Shown here: in pieces, positions 6,872 to 14,744 of the stretch
Numbering within the stretch: position 1 is the first letter of the stretch
How the letters are laid out: the number at the start of each line of letters is the position of its first letter
Origin: DATHVR01 sp035461175
Lineage (GTDB): Bacteria; Actinomycetota; Acidimicrobiia; Spongiisociales; ZC4RG35
DNA length: 28,646 bases
Direction of reading: 5' to 3'
NCBI GenBank assembly: GCA_035461175.1
Contig: DATHVR010000021.1
Coordinates: 1-28,646, forward strand
The notes under the pieces: model-generated
What the model saw: only the letters and a program-made list of their open reading frames with translations
Databases searched by the model: none
Told to the model about the DNA's origin: nothing
Made by a program: the position numbers and the translations under genes

Positions 6872-8644
6872 TTGCGAAGTCTGAAACGCCATCTGGTCGT
6901 GTCGTGCGCGCTGATGGTCCTGTTCGTTTCGTTGCCCGCTGGAGTCGACGAACCGGGGCTCACCGTCACGCCCCTGGGGGACGATGTCCGGGTCCTGATC
7001 GGCGAGCCCAGTGGGCTATCTCCGCAGGCCTCCGATCCGCTCGGCTTGCTGGTCGGCATCGACACACTGCGCAACCACAGCCTGGGTCCGGACGTACTCG
7101 AAGTGTGGGCATGTGGGGTGGGGGAGTCGGCTTCGACCCTGGCTGCCCAACTCACCGCCAACGTGGGGTCCTATTTCCAATACCACTCCCGCGGTCGTTA
7201 TCAGCCCCAGTTCGTCGCCCGGGGATTTGCCGGCAACTCGGACCAGGATTGCGAACAACACTCCACCTTCAACGCCAGCCCCAACGCCAACGGCGCCATT
7301 CATGTGGTGCCGATGGCAGGCGGGTACGCCAGCCCCGGCTTCACCTGCGGCTTCTCTCCCTGCGGATACTCCGAGTACTACCGCGACGGCAATGGCCGCT
7401 CCGGCTTCTTTGGTAATTCCAGTGGCTTTCTTGCCACTTCAGCTCACGAGATGGGCCACATGATCCAGTGGCCCCACTCCTACACCGGTCTCCGCAACGA
7501 CTTCATGGGCGCCTACGACAACGCCCTCGACCTGATGTCCGGCAACTTCGGCATCTATGGCGGAGGTGGGTATGGGAGCTACCCCGATCCTTACTCGTCG
7601 GCGGTGATCAACTTCTACGCCGCCGGCTGGATCGATCCTCACGAGGTATATGTGTTCGGCGGCGGCGGGGCGGCTTTCAACCTGGCCACGGCCGGAGGCA
7701 ACGGCCACCGGATGGCAGTCATCCGCTCGGGCAGCAAGTTCTACACCCTGGCCGCTCGGATTCCTTCCAACTACGACCCGATTCCCTCCCACTGGTCGGG
7801 AGTCGAGGTCTATGAGGTGGAGGTGTGTTCTGACAGCGAGTTCGACTGCCTGTTCAGCAACGACGACAAGCTGCCGGGTTTCCGGAGGGTGAAACCGCAC
7901 CCGGCGGTGTCTTTCGCTTTCGAGAATTCGGCCTCCTACGGCCAACCTCTCCCCCATGTCATCCGTCCCGGGTCCGGCGCCACGGTGGCGGGTGTGCAAG
8001 TCATGGTCGGCTCCATCTCCGGTCAGAGCCTGAGTGTCTCGATGGGGTCGAACCCCCAGCCGATTCCGGATCCCGAGCCGGGGACCAACCCTCCGCTGAC
8101 CGGCTTTGCCGACACCGTGGGGAACGTCTTTGCCGCTGACATCGACTGGCTGGCCGAGGCCGGGATCACCAAAGGGTGCAACCCGCCCGCCAACTCGTTG
8201 TTCTGTCCCGACGCTCCCGTCACCCGGGGTCAAATGGCTGCCTTCCTGCACCGTGCCCTCCCCGACCTGCCGGTGAGCACATCGGTCGACTTCGCCGACG
8301 ACAATGGCTCCGTGTTCGAGTCCGACATCGAGTGGCTGTCGGCCACCGGGGTGACCCGTGGCTGCAACCCGCCGAACAACGATCGCTTCTGTCCCGATCA
8401 GGTGGTCACCCGGGGTCAGATGGCCGCCTTCCTCCATCGGGCGCTGCCCGATCTCGAGTTCAGCGGACCGCAGGTCGACTTCACCGACGACAACGCCAAC
8501 GTGTTCGAATCGGACATCGAGTGGCTGGCGGCAACCGGGGTCACCCGGGGCTGCAACCCGCCCGCCAACAGCCAGTTCTGTCCGGGCTCACCGGTGACGC
8601 GGGGGGCGATGGCCGCCTTCCTGCACCGGGCCCTGGGCGGCTGA
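6872..8644 (+). CDS. Secreted metzincin-like metalloprotease with three C-terminal SLH-like modules
   Basis: 590 residues from the TTG at 6872. That start gives a clean signal peptide (RSLKRH, then LVVSCALMVLFVSLPAG) and a GGGAGAC-type ribosome site. The ATG at 6827 would add 15 residues and sits inside a palindrome. The catalytic motif HEMGHMIQWPH (H192, E193, H196, H202) has metzincin spacing, and LDLMSGN (M222) looks like the Met-turn. The usual Gly at the third motif position is Gln. A beta-rich domain follows, then a Pro-rich linker (PQPIPDPEPG). Three modules of 62-63 residues complete the protein, each with GI/VT-K/R-GC, FCP and TRG-x-MAAFL (from about residue 412). The protein is probably exported and held at the cell surface. 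Substrate unknown. Confidence 0.88.
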   Translation: MRSLKRHLVVSCALMVLFVSLPAGVDEPGLTVTPLGDDVRVLIGEPSGLSPQASDPLGLLVGIDTLRNHSLGPDVLEVWACGVGESASTLAAQLTANVGSYFQYHSRGRYQPQFVARGFAGNSDQDCEQHSTFNASPNANGAIHVVPMAGGYASPGFTCGFSPCGYSEYYRDGNGRSGFFGNSSGFLATSAHEMGHMIQWPHSYTGLRNDFMGAYDNALDLMSGNFGIYGGGGYGSYPDPYSSAVINFYAAGWIDPHEVYVFGGGGAAFNLATAGGNGHRMAVIRSGSKFYTLAARIPSNYDPIPSHWSGVEVYEVEVCSDSEFDCLFSNDDKLPGFRRVKPHPAVSFAFENSASYGQPLPHVIRPGSGATVAGVQVMVGSISGQSLSVSMGSNPQPIPDPEPGTNPPLTGFADTVGNVFAADIDWLAEAGITKGCNPPANSLFCPDAPVTRGQMAAFLHRALPDLPVSTSVDFADDNGSVFESDIEWLSATGVTRGCNPPNNDRFCPDQVVTRGQMAAFLHRALPDLEFSGPQVDFTDDNANVFESDIEWLAATGVTRGCNPPANSQFCPGSPVTRGAMAAFLHRALGG

Positions 8645-8661
8645 ACCACCCGGGCGGTTCA
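8642..8661. terminator. Hairpin between convergent genes, containing both stop codons
   Basis: TGAACC at 8642-8647 and GGTTCA at 8656-8661 pair around a CCCGGG centre with a single mismatch. The left TGA is the protease stop and the complement of the right TCA is the permease stop. There is no U tract, but the placement suggests a bidirectional terminator. Confidence 0.45.
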
Positions 8662-9915
8662 TCCGTCCCCGTCGGCGGCTCCGGCGTCGTCGGCCCCTAC
8701 ATCGACGGATCCTGCATCGGCCGCTTCCTCGGGGGTGTCGTCGACCTTTTGCCAGAAGGTGTCGAAACGACTGCGCCAGCTCGGCCGGGATGGGGGAGCT
8801 CCCTCCGGGAACGGGTCCTCGTCCTTCAGCTTGGCCTGGACGTACATCAGCAGTTCCCGACCGGTTGCCACCACCGGCACCGCTACGATCGCCCCGAGAA
8901 TGCCGGCGGCGCTGAATCCGACCAGGATGCCCAGCAGGATCGCCAGCGGGGAGACCGCCACCGCTCCGCCCAGGATCCGGGGGGTGATGACGCTGCTTTC
9001 CAGTTGCTGGATCACCGTGTAGGCACCCACCACGATCAGGGCGAAGATCCAGTTGCTCACGTCGAAGCGGTCGGAGCCCTGCACCAGGGCGACGGCGGCG
9101 GCGACGACGCTGGCAAATATCGGCCCAAAGGTAGGGACGATGTTGAGCAGTCCGCCGATCACACCGATGACGAGGGCGCCGGGTAGCCCGATGGCGAACA
9201 TGATCAGGGAGGTGAGGATTCCGATCACGACCGCCACCGTCAGCTGGCCGCGCAGGTAGCCGGTCCACACCCGGGCGATGCGGGCTCCGAGAATGCGCAC
9301 TTCTTCGGTGTAGGCGTCGGGAACCAGCGAGTACATCCAGGAGCGGGCACTGTGGTCGATCGAACCGGCCAGATAGATCGACATCACCAGCGACAGCAGC
9401 GCCGTGGTGAATACGCCGACTACGGAGGCGAACACGGCCGAGGTGATGCTCCAGGCTTCCCCGAAGATGGCGGCCAGGTCGAAGTCGAACCCCTGGCCTT
9501 GGCGGCGCAGGTTCTCGAGCAAAGGATCGATGGACGAACTGAGGTCGAACTCACTGCCGAACAGCTGAACGGTCCGGTAGGACTCGAGAGTCTCGATGGC
9601 CCACGTCGTCATGCTGTTGACGATGCCGACCACGTCGAGAGCGGCCGCCGACCTGACCAGCGCCGGAACGAGGAGCACGGGGACTACCACGATGACGGCC
9701 ACGAACAGGAGATAGGCGACCGCCACCGCCAGGCCGTGGCGAAAACGGAGTCGAGTGCGCAGGAAATCGATCAACGGGCTCAGAACCAGCGCGAGCAGCA
9801 GGGCGAGAATGAAGGGCGTGAAGACGGAGCGCCCCAGATAGAGGATGAAGGTGCCAACCAGGACGAGCGCCACCACAACGATGCGCTTCGTCGCTGGACT
9901 CCAGGGCCTCGACAC
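8659..9915 (-). CDS. AI-2E family transporter (TqsA/PerM-like permease)
   Basis: 418-residue integral membrane protein with about eight membrane segments. N-terminal segments are IVVVALVLVGTFILYLG and FILALLLALVLSPLIDFL. A central soluble loop (about residues 95-150) follows. The conserved C-terminal core contains GYLRGQLTVAVVIGILTS, LGLPGAL-like and NIVPTFGPIFASVVAAAVAL, and the family motif IQQLESSVITPRILG near residue 300. Members export small molecules or act as secondary transporters; the AI-2 link is historical and substrate is not predictable. The C-terminus is a hydrophilic tail ending in an Asp/Ala/Gly-rich acidic stretch, unusual for the family. The GTG start at 9915 has TACGCT six bases before it, and the gene diverges from ligB. 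Confidence 0.9.
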   Translation of the reverse strand: MSRPWSPATKRIVVVALVLVGTFILYLGRSVFTPFILALLLALVLSPLIDFLRTRLRFRHGLAVAVAYLLFVAVIVVVPVLLVPALVRSAAALDVVGIVNSMTTWAIETLESYRTVQLFGSEFDLSSSIDPLLENLRRQGQGFDFDLAAIFGEAWSITSAVFASVVGVFTTALLSLVMSIYLAGSIDHSARSWMYSLVPDAYTEEVRILGARIARVWTGYLRGQLTVAVVIGILTSLIMFAIGLPGALVIGVIGGLLNIVPTFGPIFASVVAAAVALVQGSDRFDVSNWIFALIVVGAYTVIQQLESSVITPRILGGAVAVSPLAILLGILVGFSAAGILGAIVAVPVVATGRELLMYVQAKLKDEDPFPEGAPPSRPSWRSRFDTFWQKVDDTPEEAADAGSVDVGADDAGAADGDG

Positions 9916-9921
9916 AGGAGC

Positions 9922-9927
9922 AGCGTA
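9922..9927 (-). promoter_or_regulatory. Probable -10 element of the leaderless AI-2E permease
   Basis: TACGCT on the minus strand ends 6 nt before the GTG at 9915. Confidence 0.45.
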
Positions 9928-9962
9928 ACCAGGCGGCCACCGCCTGACCCGATCTGGACTGA

Positions 9963-9968
9963 CATACT
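9963..9968 (+). promoter_or_regulatory. Probable -10 element of leaderless ligB
   Basis: CATACT ends 6 nt before the ligB GTG. The stretch CATACTGGGATCGTGA differs by one base from that before the gene at 27334. Confidence 0.5.
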
Positions 9969-9974
9969 GGGATC

Positions 9975-11495
9975 GTGAGCCTGCTCGCCGACCTCGTGAA
10001 CACTTCCCGGCGGGTGTCGTCCACCAGTTCGCGGCGCAACAAGATCGACTACCTGGCCGATTACCTGCAGGGACTGGATGACGCTGCCGAGATCGCTCCC
10101 GCCGTGGCCTATCTGTCGGGGGTGATTCCCCAGGGTGCTCTCGGGGTGGGTGGGGCGACGCTGGGCGAGCCGCCCGAGCCGGCCTCCGATCCGAGTCTGA
10201 CCGTGGCCGACGTCGTCGCCGCCTTCGACGCCCTGGCCACCACGTCGGGGGCGGGGTCGAATCAGCGTCGTCGCCTGCTGACGACCTCGTTGATGCAGGC
10301 GGCGACGGCCGACGAGCAGGCTTTCCTCTACGGTCTGCTGCTGGGCGAAGTTCGCCAGGGCGCCCTGGAGGGCATCATGGTGGAAGCCGTGGCGCGGGCG
10401 TCGGACATTCCCCGGGATGAGATCCGGAGGGCGACCATGCTCAACGGGCGTATCTGGGAGGTGGCCCATCTGGCGCTGGCGGGCAGGCCTGAGGCGCTGG
10501 CCGCCGTCGAGCTGACCCTGTTCCGTCCCGTCAAGCCGATGCTGGCCCAGAGCGCCGACACCGTGGGGGCGGCGATGGAGCGGATGGAGGAAGCGGCGGT
10601 GGAATGGAAGCTGGACGGGATCCGCATCCAGGTCCACCGCGAAGGCGACCGGGTGGCGATCTACACCCGTAACCTCAACCCGGTCACCGACCGGCTGGGG
10701 GATCTGGCCGACACCATCCGGGAACTCGATTGCGTGTCCCTGGTGCTCGACGGCGAGGCGCTGGTGCTGGACGAGGCAGGCGGGCCGGCGCGGTTTCAGG
10801 AGACGGCAGGTCGATTCGGGACCGAGGAGATGGTCGATCGCGGCATGCAGGGCTTCTTCTTCGATCTCCTCCACCTCGACGGCGAGGATCTGATCGATCG
10901 ACCCCTGGCCGAGCGTCGGGCCCGTCTCGAGGCGCTCGCCCCCGCCCTCCTCATCCGGCATTCCGTCGTCGCCGACGGTGACACGGCCGCCGATGTGCTG
11001 GCTGAGTCCCTGGCCCATCGCCACGAGGGCGTGGTGGTGAAGGACCTGTCCTCCCGATACGAGGCTGGACGGCGGGGGGCGGCGTGGGTCAAGGTCAAGC
11101 CGGTCCACACCCTGGATCTGGTGGTGCTGGCGGCCGAGTGGGGGCACGGCCGTCGCCGGGGGTGGCTGTCGAATCTCCATCTCGGAGCGAGGGGCGCCGA
11201 CGGTTTCGTGATGGTGGGGAAGACCTTCAAGGGCCTCACCGACGAACTGCTCACCTGGCAGACCGAGAAGCTCCAGGAAATCGAGGCCCGGCGCACCCGG
11301 TCGACCGTCTTCGTCGAGCCCCGGCTGGTGGTCGAGATCGCCCTCGACGGGGTCCAGGTGTCGAGTCGCTATCCGGGCGGGGTCGCCCTCCGTTTCGCGC
11401 GCGTGCGGGGCTACCGTCCGGACAAGGATCCTGGCGAAGCCGACGCGATCGATACGGTCCGTGCCATGGCCGGGCTGCCGCCTCTGGAAGCCTGA
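9975..11495 (+). CDS. ligB: ATP-dependent DNA ligase (LigB type)
   Basis: 506 residues, the same size and domain order as mycobacterial LigB. An N-terminal DNA-binding domain (about 1-190) includes LLLGEVRQGALEGIM. The nucleotidyltransferase domain carries motif I KLDG with adenylated K212, motif III-like GFFFDLLHLDG, motif IV EGVVVKDLSSRYEAG and motif V WVKVKP. A C-terminal OB fold contains FVMVGKTFKGLTDE and ends in SSRYPGGVALRFARV. It seals nicks using ATP and is an accessory to the essential NAD-dependent LigA, probably in repair. No Ku or LigD domains are fused or nearby. The GTG start is supported by the CATACT promoter hexamer. It is followed after 32 nt by deoD on the same strand. Confidence 0.95.
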   Translation: MSLLADLVNTSRRVSSTSSRRNKIDYLADYLQGLDDAAEIAPAVAYLSGVIPQGALGVGGATLGEPPEPASDPSLTVADVVAAFDALATTSGAGSNQRRRLLTTSLMQAATADEQAFLYGLLLGEVRQGALEGIMVEAVARASDIPRDEIRRATMLNGRIWEVAHLALAGRPEALAAVELTLFRPVKPMLAQSADTVGAAMERMEEAAVEWKLDGIRIQVHREGDRVAIYTRNLNPVTDRLGDLADTIRELDCVSLVLDGEALVLDEAGGPARFQETAGRFGTEEMVDRGMQGFFFDLLHLDGEDLIDRPLAERRARLEALAPALLIRHSVVADGDTAADVLAESLAHRHEGVVVKDLSSRYEAGRRGAAWVKVKPVHTLDLVVLAAEWGHGRRRGWLSNLHLGARGADGFVMVGKTFKGLTDELLTWQTEKLQEIEARRTRSTVFVEPRLVVEIALDGVQVSSRYPGGVALRFARVRGYRPDKDPGEADAIDTVRAMAGLPPLEA

Positions 11496-11527
11496 TCCGG
11501 TTCCCTCGAAGCAGTAGAAAGGAAGCA

Positions 11528-12244
11528 ATGGCCACTCCGCACATCGCCGCCGCAGAGGGCGATTTCGCCCCCTCGATCCTCCTGCCGGGGGACCCGCTCC
11601 GCGCCAAGCACATCGCCGACAACTTCCTCGATGACGTTCGAGAAGTGACCAGCATCCGCAACATGCTCGGTTTCACCGGGACCTACAAGGGGGTGCCTGT
11701 CTCGACGATGGGAACGGGCATGGGGATCCCTTCGGCATCGATCTACGCCACCGAACTGATCACCGAGTACGGGGTCCAGAGCCTGATCCGGGTCGGATCG
11801 TGCGGGGCGCTCCAACCCGACCTGGCGTTGCGCGACGTGATCCTGGGCATGGGGGCCAGCACCGACTCAGGGGTGAATCGGGTGCGCTACGGCGGCTATG
11901 ACTTCGCCGCCCTCGCCGACTTCCACCTGCTCAAAGCGGCCTATGAGGCGGCTGCTGCCGCCGGGGTGGAGGCCCGGGTGGGCAACATCCACTCCGCCGA
12001 CCTGTTCTACAACCCCGAGGAGGGCGTGTTCGAGCGGATGCGCGACATGGGGGTGCTGGCGGTCGAGATGGAGGCGGCGGGACTGTACGGCGTGGCGGCG
12101 GAGAAGGGCGCCCGGGCCATGACCATCCTCACCGTCTCCGACCACATCCTCGAGGGGACCGAGACCAGCGCCGAGGAGCGCCAGACCACTTTCGACGACA
12201 TGATCCACATCGCCCTGGAGGCGGTGGTCATCGACGCCGGCTGA
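11528..12244 (+). CDS. deoD: Purine nucleoside phosphorylase, hexameric DeoD type
   Basis: 238 residues, the normal size of the DeoD family. It cleaves purine (deoxy)nucleosides with phosphate to free base and ribose 1-phosphate for purine salvage. Visible signatures: ILLPGDPLRAK near the N-terminus, GTGMGIPSASIY (phosphate site), IRVGSCGAL, AVEMEAAGLYGVA (nucleoside and ribose site) and TVSDHI with the catalytic Asp. The ATG at 11528 is preceded by an AAAGGA ribosome site, so unlike many neighbours this gene has a conventional start. The frame is open far upstream within ligB, but that part is not coding. It lies 32 nt after ligB and probably shares its transcript. It converges with the next gene with only 3 nt between stops. 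Confidence 0.96.
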   Translation: MATPHIAAAEGDFAPSILLPGDPLRAKHIADNFLDDVREVTSIRNMLGFTGTYKGVPVSTMGTGMGIPSASIYATELITEYGVQSLIRVGSCGALQPDLALRDVILGMGASTDSGVNRVRYGGYDFAALADFHLLKAAYEAAAAAGVEARVGNIHSADLFYNPEEGVFERMRDMGVLAVEMEAAGLYGVAAEKGARAMTILTVSDHILEGTETSAEERQTTFDDMIHIALEAVVIDAG

Positions 12245-12259
12245 TCCCTACCAGGGGAT
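12244..12259. terminator. Small hairpin at convergent stops of deoD and the 12248-12616 gene
   Basis: ATCCC pairs with GGGAT (with one G-T pair inside and a 4-base loop). It overlaps the stop codons of both genes. No U tract; weak evidence. Confidence 0.3.
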
Positions 12260-12616
12260 GGCGGCCAGGACCACCACCAGCGAGATCAGCGCCATGATGG
12301 CGACCGTGCGCCAACCCTGACCGCCGCCCTCGCGGCGCCCCCGGGAGAGGCCGATGTGGAACACGGCCACCGCCACCAGCATCGCCAGCGGGTGAATGAT
12401 CGGGATGATCCCCGACTGTTCCCAGCCCTGGTTGACGAAGTAGAGGATGATCCCGATCGTCACCTGGATGTCGAACAGAATCGCCACCCACATCAGCCAG
12501 CGGTCGTCGGGCGAATCGGCCGAAGACGAACGCATGAATCCCACCACCGCCGTGGCGATGAGGGCGACGAGTACCAGCCAGCGGAGTCCGGAATGTGCTT
12601 CGACGAGAATGTCCAT
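12248..12616 (-). CDS. Small four-helix membrane protein with conserved-looking histidines
   Basis: 122 residues, almost entirely membrane segments: LRWLVLVALIATAVVGF, WLMWVAILFDIQVTIGIILYFV, IIHPLAMLVAVAVFHIGL and a C-terminal TVAIMALISLVVVLAAIPW. Histidines lie in or beside helices 1 and 3 (EAHSGLRW, HPLAM, FHIG), an arrangement seen in small membrane proteins distantly resembling b-type cytochromes. Heme binding is only a guess. A short charged loop (SSSADSPDDRW) lies between helices 1 and 2, and a basic Gly-rich loop (SRGRREGGGQGW) before helix 4. It stands alone, converging on deoD. The ATG has TACCCT six bases upstream, so it is probably leaderless. I do not assign a function. Confidence 0.8.
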   Translation of the reverse strand: MDILVEAHSGLRWLVLVALIATAVVGFMRSSSADSPDDRWLMWVAILFDIQVTIGIILYFVNQGWEQSGIIPIIHPLAMLVAVAVFHIGLSRGRREGGGQGWRTVAIMALISLVVVLAAIPW

Positions 12617-12622
12617 GCGGCC

Positions 12623-12628
12623 AGGGTA
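12623..12628 (-). promoter_or_regulatory. Probable -10 element of the leaderless 12616 gene
   Basis: TACCCT on the minus strand, 6 nt before the ATG; identical hexamer and spacing to hutU. Confidence 0.5.
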
Positions 12629-12642
12629 GTGGGGCTCTTGGA

Positions 12643-12660
12643 GTCGGAAGTCGGAAGCCA
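12643..12660 (-). repeat. 18-nt dispersed repeat, copy 1
   Basis: TGGCTTCCGACTTCCGAC read on the minus strand; the same 18 bases occur on the plus strand at 16797-16814. Both lie between genes, and each contains the tandem unit TTCCGAC. The surrounding 12617-12727 gap holds nothing else I can name. Confidence 0.6.
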
Positions 12661-12727
12661 GAGATCAGAGCGGGCTACATCGGAGACGGGTCAGACGGCC
12701 GTCGCTGTCTTGAGGAAACGAGGAAGC

Positions 12728-13696
12728 TCAGTCTTCGGGGACGTGGCGGGGTGGGAGGCCGACCCGGGCGGTCAGTGCCTCTTCGCGGTCGTCGACGATG
12801 CGGCGGGCGATCTGCTCGGCGGCGTCGGTGAGCCACATGGAGGTGTGCGAGCCCTCGGAGTAGTCGGCCTCGCCGAAGGCGTCGATCCGATCTTGTTCCA
12901 GCAGTCGGTTGGCCTGGCGAAACTCCGACATCGAGCCGGGCCGGTAAACGGCGTAGGTGCGACCGCCGTTGGAGTCCACCACCGAGAACACCGGCACGTC
13001 GGAAGGACCGTCGGCGATGTAGATCATGTTCTGGAACGGGACCCGCCGGTCCTCCCGGGCCACCTTGGCGTTGACATCGATTCCGGGGTTCTTGTTGCTG
13101 CCCTTGTTGATCTCGAAGATGGCCCGGGTCTTGGTGGTGTTGTCGATGGTGTAGATCAACTGGCGAACCGCTCCTTCCGGCGAGAAAAGACGATCCTGGC
13201 CGTCGGCGTAGCCCGGGGGCGCCACCTGTTCGGTGAACTCCGACGCCCACACCCCGCTGACGAACGGTGCCACCGCCGACCCGAGGATCATCTGGCGCAG
13301 GCCGGTAGAGACGACATAGTGCTCGACGTGGATCTGGTGCTCGGCGAAGCGGGGATCGGATTCGATGTGCTTGCGCATCAGTCCCATGAACTCGGGCATG
13401 CCCTGGTAGAAGTCGATCTCCGCTCCCAGTTCCCGCAGTAGGGCGTTGCTCAACGACGGCATCAGCCCTTCCTGCACGTAGGTGAGGAGGTGGTTGAGAT
13501 AGAGGGTGTCGCGGCTGATGAGCGGGTTGCCGTGGTTGCGATACCACGCCTCGAGGCCCTCGACCTCCTCCCAGAACGCCGCCTCGTCGATGTCGAAGTG
13601 ACGGAAGAGCGGTTTCTGCATGTTGCCGGGGATCAAGGTCTTGTCGAAGTCCCAGATCACGGCGATGACGTTTTGGGGAACGATGGGCTGCTTCAT
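12728..13696 (-). CDS. HAD superfamily hydrolase (probable phosphatase)
   Basis: 322 residues. Motif I is IWDFDKTL with nucleophile D16 and general acid D18. Motif II Ser/Thr is in HYVVSTGL, and motif IV is ADGPSDVPVF (D-G-x-x-D), followed by the expected YAVYRPG. A large cap insertion with many aromatic and acidic residues sits between motifs I and II (about residues 25-125). A second insertion (about 150-220) contains TIDNTTKTRAIFEINKG. It resembles SerB-like HADs but is longer, so a specific substrate is not proposed. The gene is alone on the minus strand and shares a mirrored promoter region with the divergent lipoprotein gene. The start was fixed by the distance to motif I, normal for HAD proteins. 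Confidence 0.88.
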   Translation of the reverse strand: MKQPIVPQNVIAVIWDFDKTLIPGNMQKPLFRHFDIDEAAFWEEVEGLEAWYRNHGNPLISRDTLYLNHLLTYVQEGLMPSLSNALLRELGAEIDFYQGMPEFMGLMRKHIESDPRFAEHQIHVEHYVVSTGLRQMILGSAVAPFVSGVWASEFTEQVAPPGYADGQDRLFSPEGAVRQLIYTIDNTTKTRAIFEINKGSNKNPGIDVNAKVAREDRRVPFQNMIYIADGPSDVPVFSVVDSNGGRTYAVYRPGSMSEFRQANRLLEQDRIDAFGEADYSEGSHTSMWLTDAAEQIARRIVDDREEALTARVGLPPRHVPED

Positions 13697-13713
13697 GTTG
13701 TTCGCGAATTCCG

Positions 13714-13748
13714 AGGCTATTGAGGTTTCTTAGAGGTTGCAATAGCCT
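13714..13748. promoter_or_regulatory. Mirrored, overlapping divergent promoters
   Basis: AGGCTATTG at 13714-13722 and CAATAGCCT at 13740-13748 form a 9-bp perfect inverted repeat. On the plus strand TTGAGG (13720-13725), 17 nt, then TAGCCT (13743-13748) reads as a promoter for the lipoprotein, with the -10 ending 8 nt before its ATG. On the minus strand TTGCAA (13742-13737), 17 nt, then TAGCCT (13719-13714) reads as a promoter for the HAD gene. The two promoters occupy the same DNA, so they should compete. Confidence 0.6.
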
Positions 13749-13756
13749 GATCGGCG

Positions 13757-14719
13757 ATGCGGCGGCACCACTGGAGTTCTCTCACCACGATTCTCGTCTT
13801 CGCTCTCCTGGTGGGCGGCTGCGGCGATACCTCCTCGGTCGAGTCGACTTCGCCCCAATCCACCACCGCCCCCACGATTCCCGCCGATTCCTCGACCGTC
13901 CCGTCGACTTCGACCTCGACGAGTCCGCCCCAGACCTCGACCACCATTGCCCCCGTCTCGACCACTCTGGCCGGAGGTGGGTGGGCCGAGGTCCCGGTCA
14001 TCACCTCGCCCTGGGGTGCCCTGGGGTGGTGGGACGGATCGGCCTGGGTCGAGGTCACCGGCCATCCCGACGCCGACCTCACCGGACGCTATCGGCTGCT
14101 CGGCCTGCTGGGGTCGGACGGTGCCGAAGCCGACACGGTCGGCGAGGTCTGCCACGAGGAGGTGGGCGGAGTCCGCCCCAATCCCGAGTTGCCCTGGGGC
14201 GAGGGGAGCCCGTTTCCGGCCTGGTCCCTAGCCCTGTCGGCACCGTGGGACGTGGGCACGGTGGAGGTGTTCGAGGCAGGGACCGAGTTCGCCGCCGCCG
14301 TGAGCAGGTACCTCGCCTCCGTCAACTTCGAGGTCGAGAATCCGATCATCGTCCAGGCCATCCGCGCCGACCTCTTTGCCGATGGATCACCCGACGTCGT
14401 CATCGTGGCCGAGTCGATCCGAGATCCGGTGTCGCTCCAGCCGACGGTGGGCGACTACTCGGTGGTGATGGTCTTCCCCGACGACGACCCCGAAGCAGGC
14501 CCCATGCTCCTCGGCAGCGAGGTGCTGGTCCGGGATCTGGAGTCGGGTGCGATCCCCTACACGCTGCGGGTGCCGGCCATCGCCGACCTCAACGGTGACG
14601 GGACGCTGGAGGTGGCGATCGCCTCCGCCTACTACGAGGGCCGGGGGATCAACGTCTTCGCCCAGGTGGAGGGGCTTCGGGGAATGAACTCGGTCCTGGT
14701 CGCCGGCTGCGGCTCCTGA
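13757..14719 (+). CDS. Predicted lipoprotein with Ser/Thr/Pro-rich linker and calcium-loop-like motif
   Basis: 320 residues. A basic n-region (MRRHHW) and hydrophobic core lead to the lipobox LVGGC with lipidated C22, so the protein should be anchored to the outer face of the membrane. Residues about 25-70 are almost only Ser, Thr and Pro, a flexible linker that could be glycosylated. The rest is a globular domain beginning near GGGWAEVPVITSPWGALGWWDG, with a cysteine at HEEVGG and a final one near the C-terminus. IADLNGDGTLE (D277, N279, D281) has the D-x-N-x-D-G loop of FG-GAP or dockerin-type calcium sites and follows a repeat-like DLFADGSPDVVIVAES, so two FG-GAP-like blades may be present. 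Function unknown. Confidence 0.85.
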   Translation: MRRHHWSSLTTILVFALLVGGCGDTSSVESTSPQSTTAPTIPADSSTVPSTSTSTSPPQTSTTIAPVSTTLAGGGWAEVPVITSPWGALGWWDGSAWVEVTGHPDADLTGRYRLLGLLGSDGAEADTVGEVCHEEVGGVRPNPELPWGEGSPFPAWSLALSAPWDVGTVEVFEAGTEFAAAVSRYLASVNFEVENPIIVQAIRADLFADGSPDVVIVAESIRDPVSLQPTVGDYSVVMVFPDDDPEAGPMLLGSEVLVRDLESGAIPYTLRVPAIADLNGDGTLEVAIASAYYEGRGINVFAQVEGLRGMNSVLVAGCGS

Positions 14720-14744
14720 ATTCGGCGTTACCGTTCCCCGTTCG

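Noticed and set aside
11084..11527. Long open extension upstream of deoD
   Set aside because: It lies inside ligB in another frame; the DeoD domain begins at the ATG at 11528, which has its own ribosome site.
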